Shown: positions 13,034 to 28,076 of the stretch, one piece after another
How the letters are laid out: each line of letters opens with the position of its first letter
Numbering within the stretch: position 1 is the first letter of the stretch
DNA from: Tanypteryx hageni
Lineage: Eukaryota > Arthropoda > Insecta > Odonata > Petaluridae
Direction of reading: 5' to 3'
Assembly: GCA_028673005.1 (NCBI GenBank)
Contig: CM054116.1
Location: forward strand, 33,204,854-33,268,853
Length of the DNA: 64,000 bases
The notes under the pieces: generated by a model
What the model was told of the DNA's origin: nothing
What the model saw: only the letters and a program-made list of their open reading frames with translations
Database searches by the model: none
Position numbers and translations under genes: made by a program

Positions 13034-13213
13034 CCCTAGAACTACCAAGCAATTTTCACTACCATGGACTACCAATGGGGAAGGGGGGGGGGACTCAGAG
13101 GTTCACCATCTAAAATACAATAAAAAGTCATAGTAATGTTTCAAACCTATTGTTATACATTTAAAAACACCATAGAAATACAGCTTGGAGGACCCCCCTT
13201 GGTAGTTCTAGGG
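13034..13213. mobile_element. piggyBac-like MITE with TTAA target duplication
   Basis: A 180-bp element starts ccctagaactaccaag and ends cttggtagttctaggg, a perfect 16-bp terminal inverted repeat. TTAA flanks it on both sides (13030-13033 and 13214-13217), the piggyBac signature. It contains a run of ten G residues and no coding sequence. It lies just after the ZMYM1-like remnant. Confidence 0.85.
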
Positions 13214-13412
13214 TTAAGTATATAGCCTATAATATTTCCTACTTTTGATATATAGAAGGGAGGCAATTTTTACCTTGCTTACACTTTTCGACTGAAACCA
13301 GCCCTGATTGCATAAGCACTAACTGTAATTTGTAAAGTTCTCTGAAGAAAGTTTGAGAGGTTACCAAAAACATATTTGACTATCATTTATTTTTCTGAGA
13401 GATGAGTTAACC

Positions 13413-13737
13413 TAGGGGCACGCAACCTTTCTATGTGGAGGGCTGCATTCATATATGAGAATGCTTTGGGGGGCTGTATTATAAGTCACAAGTGCCTAGG
13501 TAGACCAGATAGGATTTTATATCGGAATTTACTCAAGAGATCTTATGGTATTTTAAAAGTGAAAATGAAGTCTGAAACATCTGTTTACATTAAAGCTTCA
13601 ACTTCAATGTTTTATAGCAACAATTTAAATTAAAATATACAAAATTATCTCTATTAAATATCGCAGACAGCATCTTCATCAAAGCTTTGCAGGTTGCATG
13701 AAATGCTCTCGGGCCAAATGCAGGTTGCATGCCCCTG
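13413..13737. mobile_element. hAT-type MITE
   Basis: The left end taggggcacgcaacc and the right end ggttgcatgcccctg form a terminal inverted repeat with two mismatches. The 8-bp flanks agttaacc (13405-13412) and ggttaact (13738-13745) share six central bases. The sequence after the left end resembles the well-known gggctgcattcat pattern of hAT MITEs. A TTAA also lies in the flanks, so a piggyBac origin is possible, but the termini fit hAT better. Confidence 0.65.
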
Positions 13738-14176
13738 GGTTAACTCATTTTCCTTTTTGTTGATGAAATGCTGAAAATGTCCTCTATTATCTTAAGAGAC
13801 CTGGTATCATAAAAATGCCCCATCATAAATTGGTGATGGGTCACACTGAATGTCAGATTAATCGAGGGACAGTTGCACTTGGGTCCATTAGACAGGGGCC
13901 CTCAGAGGCTAGTTGTGTGGGACATCTGTAAAAAATTTAGTGCCTTAATCCAGTCTTGGTTACACCAAGTACCTGGTGAAAGTTTCTTGAAGTTGAACTG
14001 ACTGTTCTTCAGGTATTCTAATTATGTAATAGCTATAATCTTACACACAGATGGACAACATGGAACAAATGTTCATTGAAATGGTAACATTAGAGTCAAA
14101 ATATATTTTAAGATTTTGAATTCCCCTAATAAGACAAATTTGCACCCATTGCAAAAGTGCAAAATGTCTATATTAA

Positions 14177-15148
14177 CCCTTTAAGAGCCATGCGACGATA
14201 TATCATCTCGTTTGCTTCCTAAGTGCGAAGTGTCAACAATGATAAATCGTCGACCATGCTGAGTAAGCGTAAACTCGTAATAGTTCCACATGCAAATGAC
14301 AGATGGCAAAATATGATGGTATCAATCGAAAGAGGAGACTACGTAGTTCACGTATCTTCCGTTCTTTTTGGTTTTAGTTGATTATTTGTTCAGTTATGGT
14401 TTTTTCAATTTCGCGAAATATTACCACAATTCTTTAAAAATGGCTTCTATAGGCAAAGATAATTTCACTGTTAGAATTGAGGATGATGAATTTCTGTTAT
14501 ATAAACTCAATAAGTGACAACGAATGTTATGTAGAGAAGGAAAATTTCAAGATTTTAGAAGATATTTGTTATTTAAAAAAAAATTTTTCAAATGTAAAAT
14601 CTTAGCAAAATATTTTTTAGTTATATAAATAAATATGTTATGGGTATATAGTTTTATAGAATGTAATGTTTTATATATCATTTGTGCAATTACTGAAAGA
14701 ATCAGGCAAGAATATGAATAAATGGCATGTATGTGATTTTTCATCGAGACTGATGAAAAAGTGCTGAAATTGCAGTTATGCAAAATAATATTTTTCTGTA
14801 ATTTCATTTTTTAATAATTTTTGCGAGTTTTTGCAATGTTTTACCTGGATGTCTTGCCTTTATGAAAATAAGTTAAATATACTAGCGAAAATAATAGAAT
14901 ACTATACTTTATTCAATATAAAATTGACTTTTCATTTTTTTATAAAAAAATTAAACAAAATTTTTTAAACAAAAAAATCACCAGATGAACTCTAACATTC
15001 CCTTAATATAATTAATATTTGTAATCATCTGTGCAATTACTGAAAGAATCAGGCTAGAATATGAATAAATGGCATGTATGTGATTTTTCTTAAAGATTGA
15101 TGCAAAATTTTGGACATACTCACCAAAATTGGCATGGCACTCAAAGGG
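14177..15148 (+). mobile_element. Internally deleted piggyBac-like element
   Basis: TTAA lies at 14173-14176 and 15149-15152. The ends ccctttaagagccatgc and gcatggcactcaaaggg are imperfect inverted repeats. A short reading frame starts at 14441 (MASIGKDNFTVRIEDDEF) and soon stops. It looks like a transposase N-terminus whose body has been lost. A block of about 65 bp containing gtgcaattactgaaagaatc occurs twice, near 14678 and 15026, about 350 bp apart. Confidence 0.75.
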
Positions 15149-15167
15149 TTAATACTGCAATTGTGTT

Positions 15168-15341
15168 CAGAGTCGTCAGAGGGGGGGCTGGGTGGGCAGT
15201 CGCCCAGGGCCCCATGCCTATGAGGGCCCTGCGGGTCTTAGAGACAGCTCTGTAATTAAATGAGAAATTTGATTTGTATAAATAGGGGGCCCTGCGGCAA
15301 CCCTCTCGCCCGGGGCCCCACGGGTCTTAGAGACGGCTCTG
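15168..15341. mobile_element. 174-bp hAT MITE with perfect 8-bp target duplication
   Basis: The element starts cagagtcgtc and ends gacggctctg. It is flanked by perfect copies of ATTGTGTT at 15160-15167 and 15342-15349. It is GC-rich (gcccagggcccc, gcccggggcccc), unlike its surroundings, and has internally symmetrical halves. No coding sequence. Confidence 0.85.
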
Positions 15342-15349
15342 ATTGTGTT

Positions 15350-16604
15350 TACAAAGCAGCAGATGCCTGGCTAATTGAAGATTGATTATTTTCATAGGAA
15401 TTTCAGTTTTCCTTGAGTCTTATTTAAACATCCTACCATTTGTCCTACAAAAACACCAAAAACATCTTCAATGTTTTTATCTACCAGTATGTTTGCCAAC
15501 AACATAATTTAACCCTTAAAATGATTTGTGGTCCTTCTCATGCAAAGAATGGGTTGTGATCTTGTAAATTTAGATTAAATTCAGACTAATTGTTCAGTTA
15601 TTTGCATTTATAAATATTTGCTGTTAATTTTAATACAAGTTGTTTCAATTTCATCATTTATATGAATGCAACTTTTAAAATATAATGACAAATGCAGAAA
15701 GTGGTAGGTCAACTAAATAGATTGAATACCTATGTTCAGTAGTGCTGTCTTTTTTTGTGAGATAGTGTGGCACTACATTTGAAATTTCATAAACAGTGAA
15801 TTAATTTTTAAAATCTGCAACTTGAACCAAACCAAAAATCAGAACAAACCACACTAATTTGTTGAACCACAAACCAAACATTAATGTTGTATTGAACCAC
15901 AAACTGAACTTTAAAATGTATAAAATTTCTGTCTTGCATTAGAGTTGAGTCACCTATTGGAAAAGTTACTAATAATGAAAGAGATGGAAAATACTTCAAT
16001 ATTAGTTGTATCTGAAGGACATTTTCAGGCAGAATCTTGGTTTAATTCATTCAAAATGTTCCTAGAATTAACGGGTAACAGTGTATTCTGTAATACTGGT
16101 AAACACATACTAAATGCAATGAACCAGAACTCTATCAACTGTCCACCTCTTTCTCCCTTTCACTGAGGTTACAGTTGAGAGGCTTTTTTTTAAGTATGCG
16201 ATTTATCTTGTCTCCTTTGAGAACACACATGAAAAATTATGTTAGAAGATCTTCTGATATTCTGTATAAAAGGATCTCTGGTTGTCAATTGAAACAATGG
16301 CAGTTATTAGTCACGTTGTTTTTACTAAATGGAAGATAAATTTGCTTGTTTCTACACGCTATTTATTTACTCGTATTTCTATTTCCAACAATTCAACTTT
16401 TGTAATTGTTTTCATGATTTGCTTAGAATCTATATTGCAAGGTTCAGCTTAATACAGAAATTTGGAACAAATAAGAAAGAATATGATAGCCATGGGATTA
16501 AAAATTGCTAGAAAAAAGCAGAATTAGTTTATGTTAAATATGGCTAATCATATTTTCTTTAGAATACTCTTAAGAAGCCAGTTATCATTTTGACCATTAC
16601 AACT
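15350..16604 (+). other. Repeat-derived region with a hAT C-terminal remnant
   Basis: Bases about 16085-16330 hold a two-frame remnant of a hAT dimerisation domain (PFTEVTVERLFF, then SPLRTHMKNYVRR after a frameshift). Bases 16440-16604 belong to a dispersed repeat that continues after the hAT insertion, at 19433, and has another copy at 29185-29545. Nothing else was recognised. Confidence 0.5.
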
Positions 16605-16612
16605 GCTTTTCG

Positions 16613-19424
16613 CAGTGGAAGCAGAGGTTAATGAAGCAGGCTTGGATTTCCCTTAAAGTTATTTCAATATCATATAAATAAAATAGAATGTGTATATTTG
16701 TTTGTTTGTGTGTAAGCACTGTAACTCCAAAATATTTTGTACAACTTTACTCAAAGGATGAATAATAACAAATTGATTGTTTTTTAAATGTGTATTTTCT
16801 TTTAGAACTTAAGAGTTCAACATTTACATTTAGTAAAAGCCTATATAATCAGTTTAAATGAACACGGCTTATCGAAAATTAAATTCCATGCATCTTTCTT
16901 GTTTTGCGAATGCTTTAACTACCTTGTCAAAGAAAACAGGCTGGTTTCTTATTTCCTCTAAGAGACGGGATTCAATAGAAATTACTGCCAGGTGTGAGAG
17001 TCTTCAATGTCGAGAAGGACTTCTCCACTGTAGCTGTAGAAACAGGAATACTACATATCAACGACACAAGAAGTAAAACTTGTGGGAAACATGTTGTTAG
17101 ATTTTGACTAGTGCTCAGATATTTAGATAGTTGATTAGGACTTTTCTCTTGAAATTCTTCACCTCTGTAAACTACAATAAGCTCGTTTTTCAAACGAATT
17201 TTATAAAAAAAAATTTTGTGTTTTTAATAGGCCACTGAATGCATCATCTGGAAATTGTTCTGTACTGTTCGAATTTTCCTTTAGACAACAGACTTAAAAA
17301 TTGTAGCTTGGAATAATCTTGGAAACATGAATCCAGGTGGCTGTAGATGTCAAATATTTCAAAATAAATGCGCCTGTGATTTACATTTCATCTTTCTGGG
17401 GGATCACTTACTTCAGACACAGTTTTTTGAAAAACAGCTTCAAATTCATCTTTCCAACTTGCAATACTTGGGCGAGTTTCTTGAATTTTTTGTCAACAGT
17501 AAAGAATGTCATTTGTTCGATTTTGAAGAACACCAAAAGAACATCAGTAAAATAAAATATTTTATTGAAAGTGTTCAAGAAAAAGCAAAATGTAAAGTCC
17601 TCCATTGTTGATAGAAACCCATTCACAGGGACCAAGATATCTGATTCGATCTCGTTAGGATTGTCGAACATTGCACTAAATACATTACATAGTTGAGTTT
17701 TGTTCCTACTCAGTGTTCACAAGCCTCAAACAGTAATTCCACCTGGTGGTGCACACACTGGGAAGTCTACGCTGAAGAAATTGATCCAAAATTTTAGCCT
17801 GTTTTGGCGATCTAGAAAAAAAGGCTGCAAGTCCATTGAGCATGCTGAAAAATATTTTGCACTCTGGTATTCATCTAACACTTTGTGATAGCAATGGACA
17901 AAAAGTGCTTCAGGATGTGTACTTTTTATATGGGCCTGCACATCATTTAAATGACCCACCATGTTTGCAGCACCATCATAAGGCGCGATCAGTTTTTCGT
18001 TGCACTCGAACTCCGTTATGAACTGACGGATAATTTCTGCTATAGATTGAGCATGCCGATCAGAGCTTACGTCAGTGAACCCTATGAATCTTTCCTTTAT
18101 TTCCCTGTCATAAACATAAAGAAAAATGATTGAAAATTGGGCCTTATTTGACACATCTGTAGTTGCATCAACTAGAACAGCAATCAATGAAGACACTTAT
18201 TTCACATTTTATTGCTACTAAAACTGATGTACCAACTGCTTCAATAATGTCATTCTGGATTCGATTAGAGAGTCCTTTGAAAACTATAGCATTGCCTAAA
18301 TGTGTTGACAGAACTGGATCATATTCATCAGTATACTTTAGAAGTTCTGATTTCTCCGATTCGTGACCTCGAAAAGCTAACTCTTGTTTACCCAGAAAAC
18401 ACACTGCATTTACAAGTCTTTTCAAAATATCTCTATTGCGATGCACCTTTTGACTGTGAGCAGATATTTCAGTTTTTTAGTTGATCATCTAGTGCAGTTT
18501 CTATTCTACTTTGACCAAATGATGCAATTGACAGTAATGATCTTAAGTGTACCACAGTGATTTCATGACCAGCTATAGACTTAACTAAATGAGTAAATCC
18601 TGTTTTCGTCCAGCTGGTATTTCTGTCTTGTCCAAACAGTAGACAATTCCAACAGAAGACAGCATTAAGATCGATACTACCCACTAGCCATTCATATTTG
18701 CTGTACATACTAGTTTGGAAATGTCTCGTAAAAGTTTTACACATCTGCACTAAATTCAAAAGATCAGGAGTTGGTCTTCCACGCTTGACAATTTCAGTTT
18801 TTTCTGCAGAAGCTCGAGAAGAAAATGGCTTTTCTAAAATATCTTTGATTATACAAAAAGTCATTTTGTCCGAAGAACCCTCACTGATCACTTAAGAACT
18901 TTTTAATTAAAAATACAATGTATATAGAAACATTGATGAAAGTACACATAAATTGCTTATTCACACAAAGTGAACACATTCACATTCAGTAACGATAAAT
19001 TTCCAGACATGACAAAACTATCCACTCAAAGAATGTACCGATTGCCGCTGCTGACTGATGCTAGCATCCCTCGCCATGTTAAAAGGCCATAACCCCTCCC
19101 TCTCTAACACTGCCGATTTGGGTGCGCATGCGTCTGTACAGACTTTCTCAACTCAAGCAGGAATGAATTTGCTTCATTTGCTGCTAGTATCAGGCCGTAT
19201 GCATAGCTCGAAGAGAAAATGACCTCGACAGGTTCCGTAGAATGACTATGCGGACTATGCATATCATCCCTAGCGTTTTCCCATATCGTAGTGCAATGTT
19301 ATCACTTTATTTTGAATATTCTCTAAAAGAAATATTTTATTTGGCGATATTATTAAAACTGTTTCTACAAATTTCCATTTAGTGAAGCAGTGCTTCACTT
19401 GCTTCATCTGATTGCATGCCACTG
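16613..19424 (-). mobile_element. Full-length hAT transposon with perfect target duplication
   Basis: The ends cagtggaagcagagg and (reverse strand) cagtggcatgcaatc share the CAGTGG terminus. GCTTTTCG lies directly outside both ends (16605-16612 and 19425-19432), a perfect 8-bp TSD. The element is 2812 bp long and carries a decayed minus-strand transposase. It interrupts a dispersed repeat whose halves flank it. Confidence 0.88.
16860..18891 (-). pseudogene. ZMYM1-like hAT transposase, nearly complete but broken
   Basis: The minus strand reads in order: 18891-18469, N-terminus with a TTF-type finger (FCWNCLLFG); 18446-18168, a DUF4371-like block; 18196-17726, the catalytic core with LVDATTDVSNKAQ and APYDGAANMVGH; 17671-17408, a helical part; and 17193-16972, the C-terminal dimerisation block (STATVEKSFSTLKTLT). 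Frames change between the pieces and several stops occur, so it is inactive, though each domain is still readable. It differs from the plus-strand ZMYM1-like remnant at 11 kb. Confidence 0.85.
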
Positions 19425-19789
19425 GCTTTTCGATTGTTATGTTGACCTTTTGGTCTCATATTTTTGTTTCACAACAATTTCAAATTAAGTTTTCTAATTG
19501 ATGTATGAGTATATGCTGAATCTGTGCTAAATATATTTCTGGTAAAACAAAACTTTTTCTTGATAATGGATCTCCCTTGACCCCACACCTTCCCCTTCCC
19601 TCCCTGCTTTTATTCCTTTTGTCCATAATAGTGTTTTGCCAATATTATTTGATTTCTGTAAACAGAGAAATTGTATCTGTTATAACTTGGAAGTTTTGTC
19701 TCTTAAATGGCCATAATATAGAACAGGTTATTTTTTAGTAGTTGTCGTAATTACTAGATACTATTTAATGTTCTGCGTGATTATTTTTC

Positions 19790-19945
19790 TTGAGAGTTTG
19801 CCCTCTTGGTGCTCTTCATAAGAGTAGGCTAATACCAGCACCAGGTTTCTCCCCTTGCTTGTTTGTGTGTTAGGAGTGGAGGTTGTTATCGCTATACTTA
19901 TCCAAGAGGTTGATTAGCCATAAATACACACAAACAAAACAATTC
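19790..19945 (+). repeat. 3' fragment of a tRNA-derived SINE
   Basis: The stretch from ctcttggtgctcttcataag through ctaataccagcaccaggttt to gaggttgattagccataaat matches the 3' body of the SINE at 56055-56340. The tRNA-like head is absent, so this copy is 5'-truncated. Confidence 0.65.
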
Positions 19946-20235
19946 CATCTTTAAAATAATGCTAATATCTTTATTCATTAGTCCCCAATTATATTAATAA
20001 AATACTGAATTCTCCTCAATCCTGTTTTTTCTTCAGATTACCATGAAACCAAAACCACTCCAGTGCCCTATTATTTTTTGTAAGCATGCAAATACAGTCA
20101 TACCCCGTTTAACGCTGAGGATGCGTGCCTGAAAACGAGAGCGCTAACTGAATCAGTGATACACAAGGCCATTGTATTATAGTACTTAAGTAGATGCATT
20201 TCTAAAATCATAATTCATTGCCTATTTTCAAAATG

Positions 20236-22880
<2,645 letters not shown>

Positions 22881-23330
22881 TATTAGTATAGCCACTCTTC
22901 TCTCCTATACTTTAAACTGTACTGTTAATAATTAATCCTTAAATGCACAATATAGAAGATCTGCTACAAATCAGAAATACTGCAATATAATAACTGTCAC
23001 AGCTTTTTTGTCATTTTCTCACATTGTAACAGACTCCACACATCCTCCCCTAATAATCAGCACCCAATACCACCAATAGGTGTTCAATTTTGTGAGATAT
23101 GTAATCAAAACCATATGTTTGAGAACGTGGTGTTTCTGCTGTGGTTCATTTGATGATTTCGGCAGTTGTTTCCAGTTATTTTTAGGGAAAATAGAATATC
23201 TCCTTAGCTATGCATTCTACAGAGAAATGTTTCAAACGAAAGTTGCAGAAAATAATATTCTCTACCCTTTTTATAGTAACCAAAATTTGCATTTACGGAG
23301 ATTTAAAAGATATATTTGACAAAAACGGAA

Positions 23331-23628
23331 AATTGGGGAAAAAGTTAAATATCTCCTAAATAATATGTTCTACAAAAAATTGTTTCAAACAAAAGTTGTA
23401 AGGAATAATATTCTCTACAGCTTTTAAAATAAATATCTAAATTAACGAATCCTAATAAGAGATATTTGAGAAAATTGACACAAGTAAACCTCCACTTCTG
23501 GTTGACTGATGTTAACCAATAACTAATCAGATTTTGTTCCTGTGATAAAAATGTTAAATATGAAATTTGGCGATGATCCGGCAATTAGTTCTTGAGTTAG
23601 AGTGTTCACAAAAATGTATGGAGAAAGT
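23331..23628 (+). repeat. Dispersed repeat ending tatggagaaagtaaaaa (copy 1 of 3)
   Basis: It shares tccacttctggttg, an aaaaatgt block and the terminus tatggagaaagtaaaaa with 32848-33513 and 51655-52118. No coding sequence. The start is unclear in this copy; related sequence may begin near 23080. Confidence 0.6.
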
Positions 23629-23709
23629 AAAAATTGGTCTGAGAACAAACAGAGCATTATAACGAATCGGCGTTGTATGTGGCAGCATTAAACGAGGTAT
23701 TACTGTACT

Positions 23710-24712
23710 CTATTAAAATTACTCTTCTCTTTAATCATTGTCAGTCAGCTAGACAATGTCAATGTATTTTAATAGTTCAGTAACAGCAAAATTACATGTG
23801 TTTGCACTTGTAGGTCATGTCACTCTAGAAATGGAATTCTAAAGATTAAAAGGTTTCATGAAGAAGAGTATCAGTCATTGTAGTTCAAATAGATTTATTC
23901 TAGATCCTAGTTTAGCTGGACTAACATGGGTGTATGACTGGTTTATGCATGAAAACAGATGGGAGAATGATGGAGTATATATGTAAATTTGAGTATCTGT
24001 CATTCAAAAATAAATAACGTGTTGCTTATAACTTGCATCAGTTACATGGCATAGGAGTATCCAAAAGTACTAATAAATTTTTTGACCATTCCTGCTATAA
24101 AGAAGGTACCCCTTGCAGTTATTTTATCGAGAACCTTTTATTAAACACACTTATTTTCTACTTGATAAATATCCTACTTAAAAATGAGCTTCTATAAGAA
24201 ATTCAAATCTTAAAATTACGAGGAACTTAAACAGAACCAAATATAAACAGACCAAATTTGTGAGCCGAATGTTTATGGTCAACCAATATACATTCAATAA
24301 AGAACATAACTGTAGAAATCTAGTAAGTCACCATAAATTATTGGACATGGTCGTAATATGCCAAAAATACATCAGTTAATAAAAAAACAGAAAAACTTAA
24401 TGAAATTGGTTATACACCAAATGCATTAACCAATATGATGGTATTGGATGTATTTAAAGATAAGCTAAATTTTAAATTAAATAGAAGTGCCATTAATGGT
24501 ATGGTTATGTTTAAATTAAATTTATAAAGTAGGAAGACATTAAATGCTTGCTTAAGAAATGAAAAATATTGATATCTATGAACATGAATGGTAGGAATAA
24601 TAGTTTCTAAGGAATCATAAACAGCACAAATATTATTTTCTCTATAAGTATGGCTGTTTGCATCCTGCTAAATATAAGTAAGACACTCCAATTTGTTTTT
24701 AAATGTACCAGA
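23710..24712. other. Intergenic stretch, nothing definite
   Basis: No coding exon, clear repeat end or RNA gene was seen. Confidence 0.3.
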
Positions 24713-24720
24713 GAAACATC

Positions 24721-25682
24721 CAGGGATGTGCTGCAGCCAACTCGAGCAAGCTGTTTGTTAAAAATTTTGAAGCTGGGTGAGCCTGTTGTTGAAAATATGC
24801 TTTTTATAAACTTTTTTGTTAACTTTTTTCCAACTGCTGACCAACCTCTATATTCTTCTCTACTGCAGCCAGAGGATTTTTTTTCCGGTTTGGTTTTGCC
24901 GTGACCTCAATCACTCCAAACATTTTGGTGTAATAACAATCTGTAACTGCCTTTTCCCATTGTGTCGCTGTTCTCATAACCATTAGACAATAAAACTTGT
25001 TAAAATGATAGATACTGAACAAATTGAGAAGTGCCGCTGCCAATGCGCATGGTCAGTCTTTGTATAGACAACGTAGCATTCAACAATAAGAAACTAGCCT
25101 GTGCCTAGAATTAATTAAATAATGCCGACATGGACACTTTTACTTTGACAAGTACTTTGTCAAAGTGCCTCTCCGGGTCACAGGCTAAATAAAAGTATAG
25201 ATAGACTAATTAAAAAATGATGATGATTATTACACCATTAAAACATGGTTTACAATTAAATGGCTTTTTATTTATCATTAATACACTGGCTGGATTTTGA
25301 TAAAAATATTTCCAAAATAATTAGAAAATTTTTTCATTACAGGTTTTTTATTTTTGTTCATTGTTTTTCAAATCATTATCATTACAAATATGAAGTGATT
25401 AAAAGTTTCATTTTAAAATGTGAAAACCAAAATAAATTTAACAAAAACAAACCAATTTCTTTCAATTTTATTTAATATTTGTTAAATTACTGGTTCTTAA
25501 AATTGAATTTGATTTGTTTTTAATTGCAAGCATCATTTATGGGAATAATTTCATACAAGAAGAAAAATTCTGACATCATCGGTAATCAAATTTCCACTAA
25601 AATTGGGTGATTTCAACTACCTGTGAAAATCAGATTCACCCAGTTGTGAGCCAGTTGTTAAATATTTGGCAGCACGTCACTG
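24721..25682. mobile_element. Non-autonomous hAT element with near-perfect target duplication
   Basis: The left end cagggatgtgctgc and the right end (reverse strand) cagtgacgtgctgc are inverted repeats. The flanks gaaacatc (24713-24720) and ggaacatc (25683-25690) match at seven of eight bases. The 962-bp body has no recognisable transposase. Confidence 0.75.
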
Positions 25683-25859
25683 GGAACATCGTATCTAATG
25701 TAATAATTGATTGTTTGAGTGTGTGACTGAGAATGAGGAAAGGTAAAATGAGATATGAGGGGCAGCTAGGTATTGCAGGATGCCCAGTGGACATTTACTG
25801 TTTGCAGGGCTGCTGGAGGTGTATGGAGAGACCCATATGAAGAGATGCATGTATGTATG

Positions 25860-26325
25860 GAGCGGAAACATGATCACTCAGAAAAAATTATATAAAATAC
25901 TTGAAAAGCTTCAAAATATGGGCATGAAGAAGAATTGTGAAGGTAAAATGGACAGATGAAAATGAGAAAATACTAAGAAGAATAGGAGAAAAGCTAATGA
26001 TTATATAGACCAGTGTTTCTCAAACTGTTGGCTGTGGCCCCCCAGGGGGCTGCAAAATTATTTTGGATGCAAGGTGAAATGTCAAAAAATAATGTTATCA
26101 TGAATAATGAAATTTTATAAGGGAATTTTTTGAAAAACGATGTGATAAAAATTAACAATAGTTACATAAACTGAAATTTGCAATGAAGTTTCTTATTTTT
26201 ACTATTTTCAATACAAAATGGGCCGCATGATATTCAAGGGGGCTGTGACAATTGAAAGTTTGAGAACCACTTATATAGACTATAAGAAAGAAACATTCTA
26301 GTTAATATTGTTTTTATGATTTTTG
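25860..26325 (+). pseudogene. C-terminal remnant of a LINE reverse transcriptase
   Basis: Bases 25860-26002 read in two frames as the C-terminal tail common to several APE-type LINEs (RRIVKVKWTDENEKILRRIG is clear). The reading continues after 26280, because a hAT MITE is inserted at 26011-26272. No RT core remains. Confidence 0.6.
26011..26272. mobile_element. 262-bp hAT MITE inserted in a LINE remnant
   Basis: The left end cagtgtttctcaaac and the right end gtttgagaaccactt are inverted repeats. Perfect 8-bp flanks ATATAGAC lie at 26003-26010 and 26273-26280. The interior ggccccccagggggctgc and ggccgc motifs are usual for this MITE class. Confidence 0.88.
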
Positions 26326-27700
26326 AATGGCACAATGAAGCATTTTATCTCAAATTTATAAAATAGCATAAATATAATTAAATGCACCAATCTATTCTGT
26401 AGAGATTATAATGAAATGGTAAATATATATTAGGCCCAAAAATATATTTCAGCTTAAAAATTTCAATATCGTAATGCCTACCAAATTAGAATTTTTCTGT
26501 TTACAAACTAAAACTAATCATTGTAAAAATTATAAATTTATAGAAAGAATCAGAGGCATAACTGAGAGATATGGAAAATTTTTAAGGAAACACCTTGTGT
26601 ATGTAGAATATGATTTTTGTTACGTTTCCATAAAGAATTTTAGTGTTTTTATTAATAATAGCTTAAGTATTTGAGTTAAATTAATACTTATTTATGGAAA
26701 AAATAAACTTTTGGCAATGTTTGTGGGAACATTTGGAACCTTTTGCAAGCTATGGCAAATGCCACCTTTGCCATACCCTAGTTTACAACACTGGAAAGAA
26801 TAGATCTGAAGATTACTATGTTGAAAGGCATAAGCTGTTGGGAATAATTTGGCAGTTTTTCTCGTTTCCAAATTATTTTTAAAAATTGTTTACGTTTTCT
26901 TATACCCATTCTTCGTTTAAATTAAATGATAAAAAATAACTATGTATCATTCTATCATGATCTTATAAAATTAAAAAAATCATTATTGGGCGACTTCTAG
27001 TTTATTACTTGATTTTTTGGTAATATATTACTTTTAACTCTACTGATTGTATTACTTGCTAATTTATTCAGAAAAACTGCCATAACTTGATATCTCGGGT
27101 TGTTTTTGTTGTAATAAACTCGTCAGACTAATTGCGTAAATTAGAATTGAAATGTTGTTTTATCAGCGCCGAATCCTAAATAACGGCAAACCAGGCGACC
27201 GCCCGGCGTCAGGGAGTGCTCGGGTCGGTTTTTTATTTAATTTTGATCTGCCACATCCGGTAAATATTTCCTCAGCCATGAATCCGTTGCTAATGTTATA
27301 AGGATTCATATCAGTCAAGAACAACAGTCTTTACAATTTGGTTACACCTATAAAATTATTAATATTGTTCGAGAATTTTTCATTAATAAACGTGCATTAA
27401 TACTTTTACTTTCTTTAAGATGTTCATCAAGTTCACCTCGTCCGGAGACGGGAAAAATGTGTCCGGCATTGAGTTTTATCATGAATTGATTTTAGAAGCA
27501 AATTTTAGTTTGAACTAAGTATTCTAAGGTTAATCATAGAGGCAGTATTACTGAGAATGAATGTACATATCTGGTTTTCCGGTTATTAGCGTAGCTAGAC
27601 CACCTATACGTATGCGACTTTCAAATTTACCTCCACATTGAACCAATAGCATGCCATTCGCTATAGCCTATAGCTAACTGCGTATATGACGCTACTAGTG
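26326..27700. other. Intergenic stretch upstream of the nucleolin-like gene
   Basis: No coding sequence or clear repeat boundary was recognised. A GC-rich patch at 27165-27225 (gcgaccgcccggcg) stands out from the AT-rich background and may be a transposon end. Confidence 0.3.
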
Positions 27701-27739
27701 CTGCTCCCGAGCGGTAGAATAAATTTGGGAGGAAGCTTG

Positions 27740-28069
27740 TGTGAAGCTTTTTCTCTCTATTCGTCTCCGTAAGTCAACTGACCACGTGGTGTACTTAACA
27801 AGAATTCTCTCATTGAGTTTCAGTTTAACAGCAAAGACGTATCTTAATAGTAAGTTGATATATAACTTTGTATTACCGCTAGTCTCTTTTGTATTGGTGT
27901 AATTTTTTCGAATAAACTAATTTATTTCAACGCGGTCCCACGCTTTATCGAGCCAAAGCTCGTGGTCCGTATTTATTCGATCAGATGAAACTTATTTTAG
28001 AATTTGTGTGTTTAATTTTAGTTCGTGTGCTTAAATAATGGTTATTTGGTTCTTTTTATCCAATTTAGA
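27740..28069 (+). promoter_or_regulatory. Probable promoter, 5'UTR exon and first intron of the nucleolin-like gene
   Basis: A pyrimidine run ctttttctctctattc at 27748-27762 could be a TCT/5'TOP-type start, as is usual for ribosome-biogenesis genes. Two good donors follow: ccgtaagt with its GT at 27769, and atagtaagtt with its GT at 27850. The acceptor tttttatccaatttag ends at 28069/28070, just before the start codon at 28077. A non-coding first exon ending near 27849 is therefore likely. No transcript evidence is available. Confidence 0.5.
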
Positions 28070-28076
28070 TTTCAAA

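Noticed and set aside
13413..13737. Assignment of this MITE to piggyBac because ttaa lies in both flanks
   Set aside because: The termini (ta/cagggg...gcaacc) are of hAT type and the flanks share six of eight bases; the TTAA is part of a gttaac palindrome in the target.
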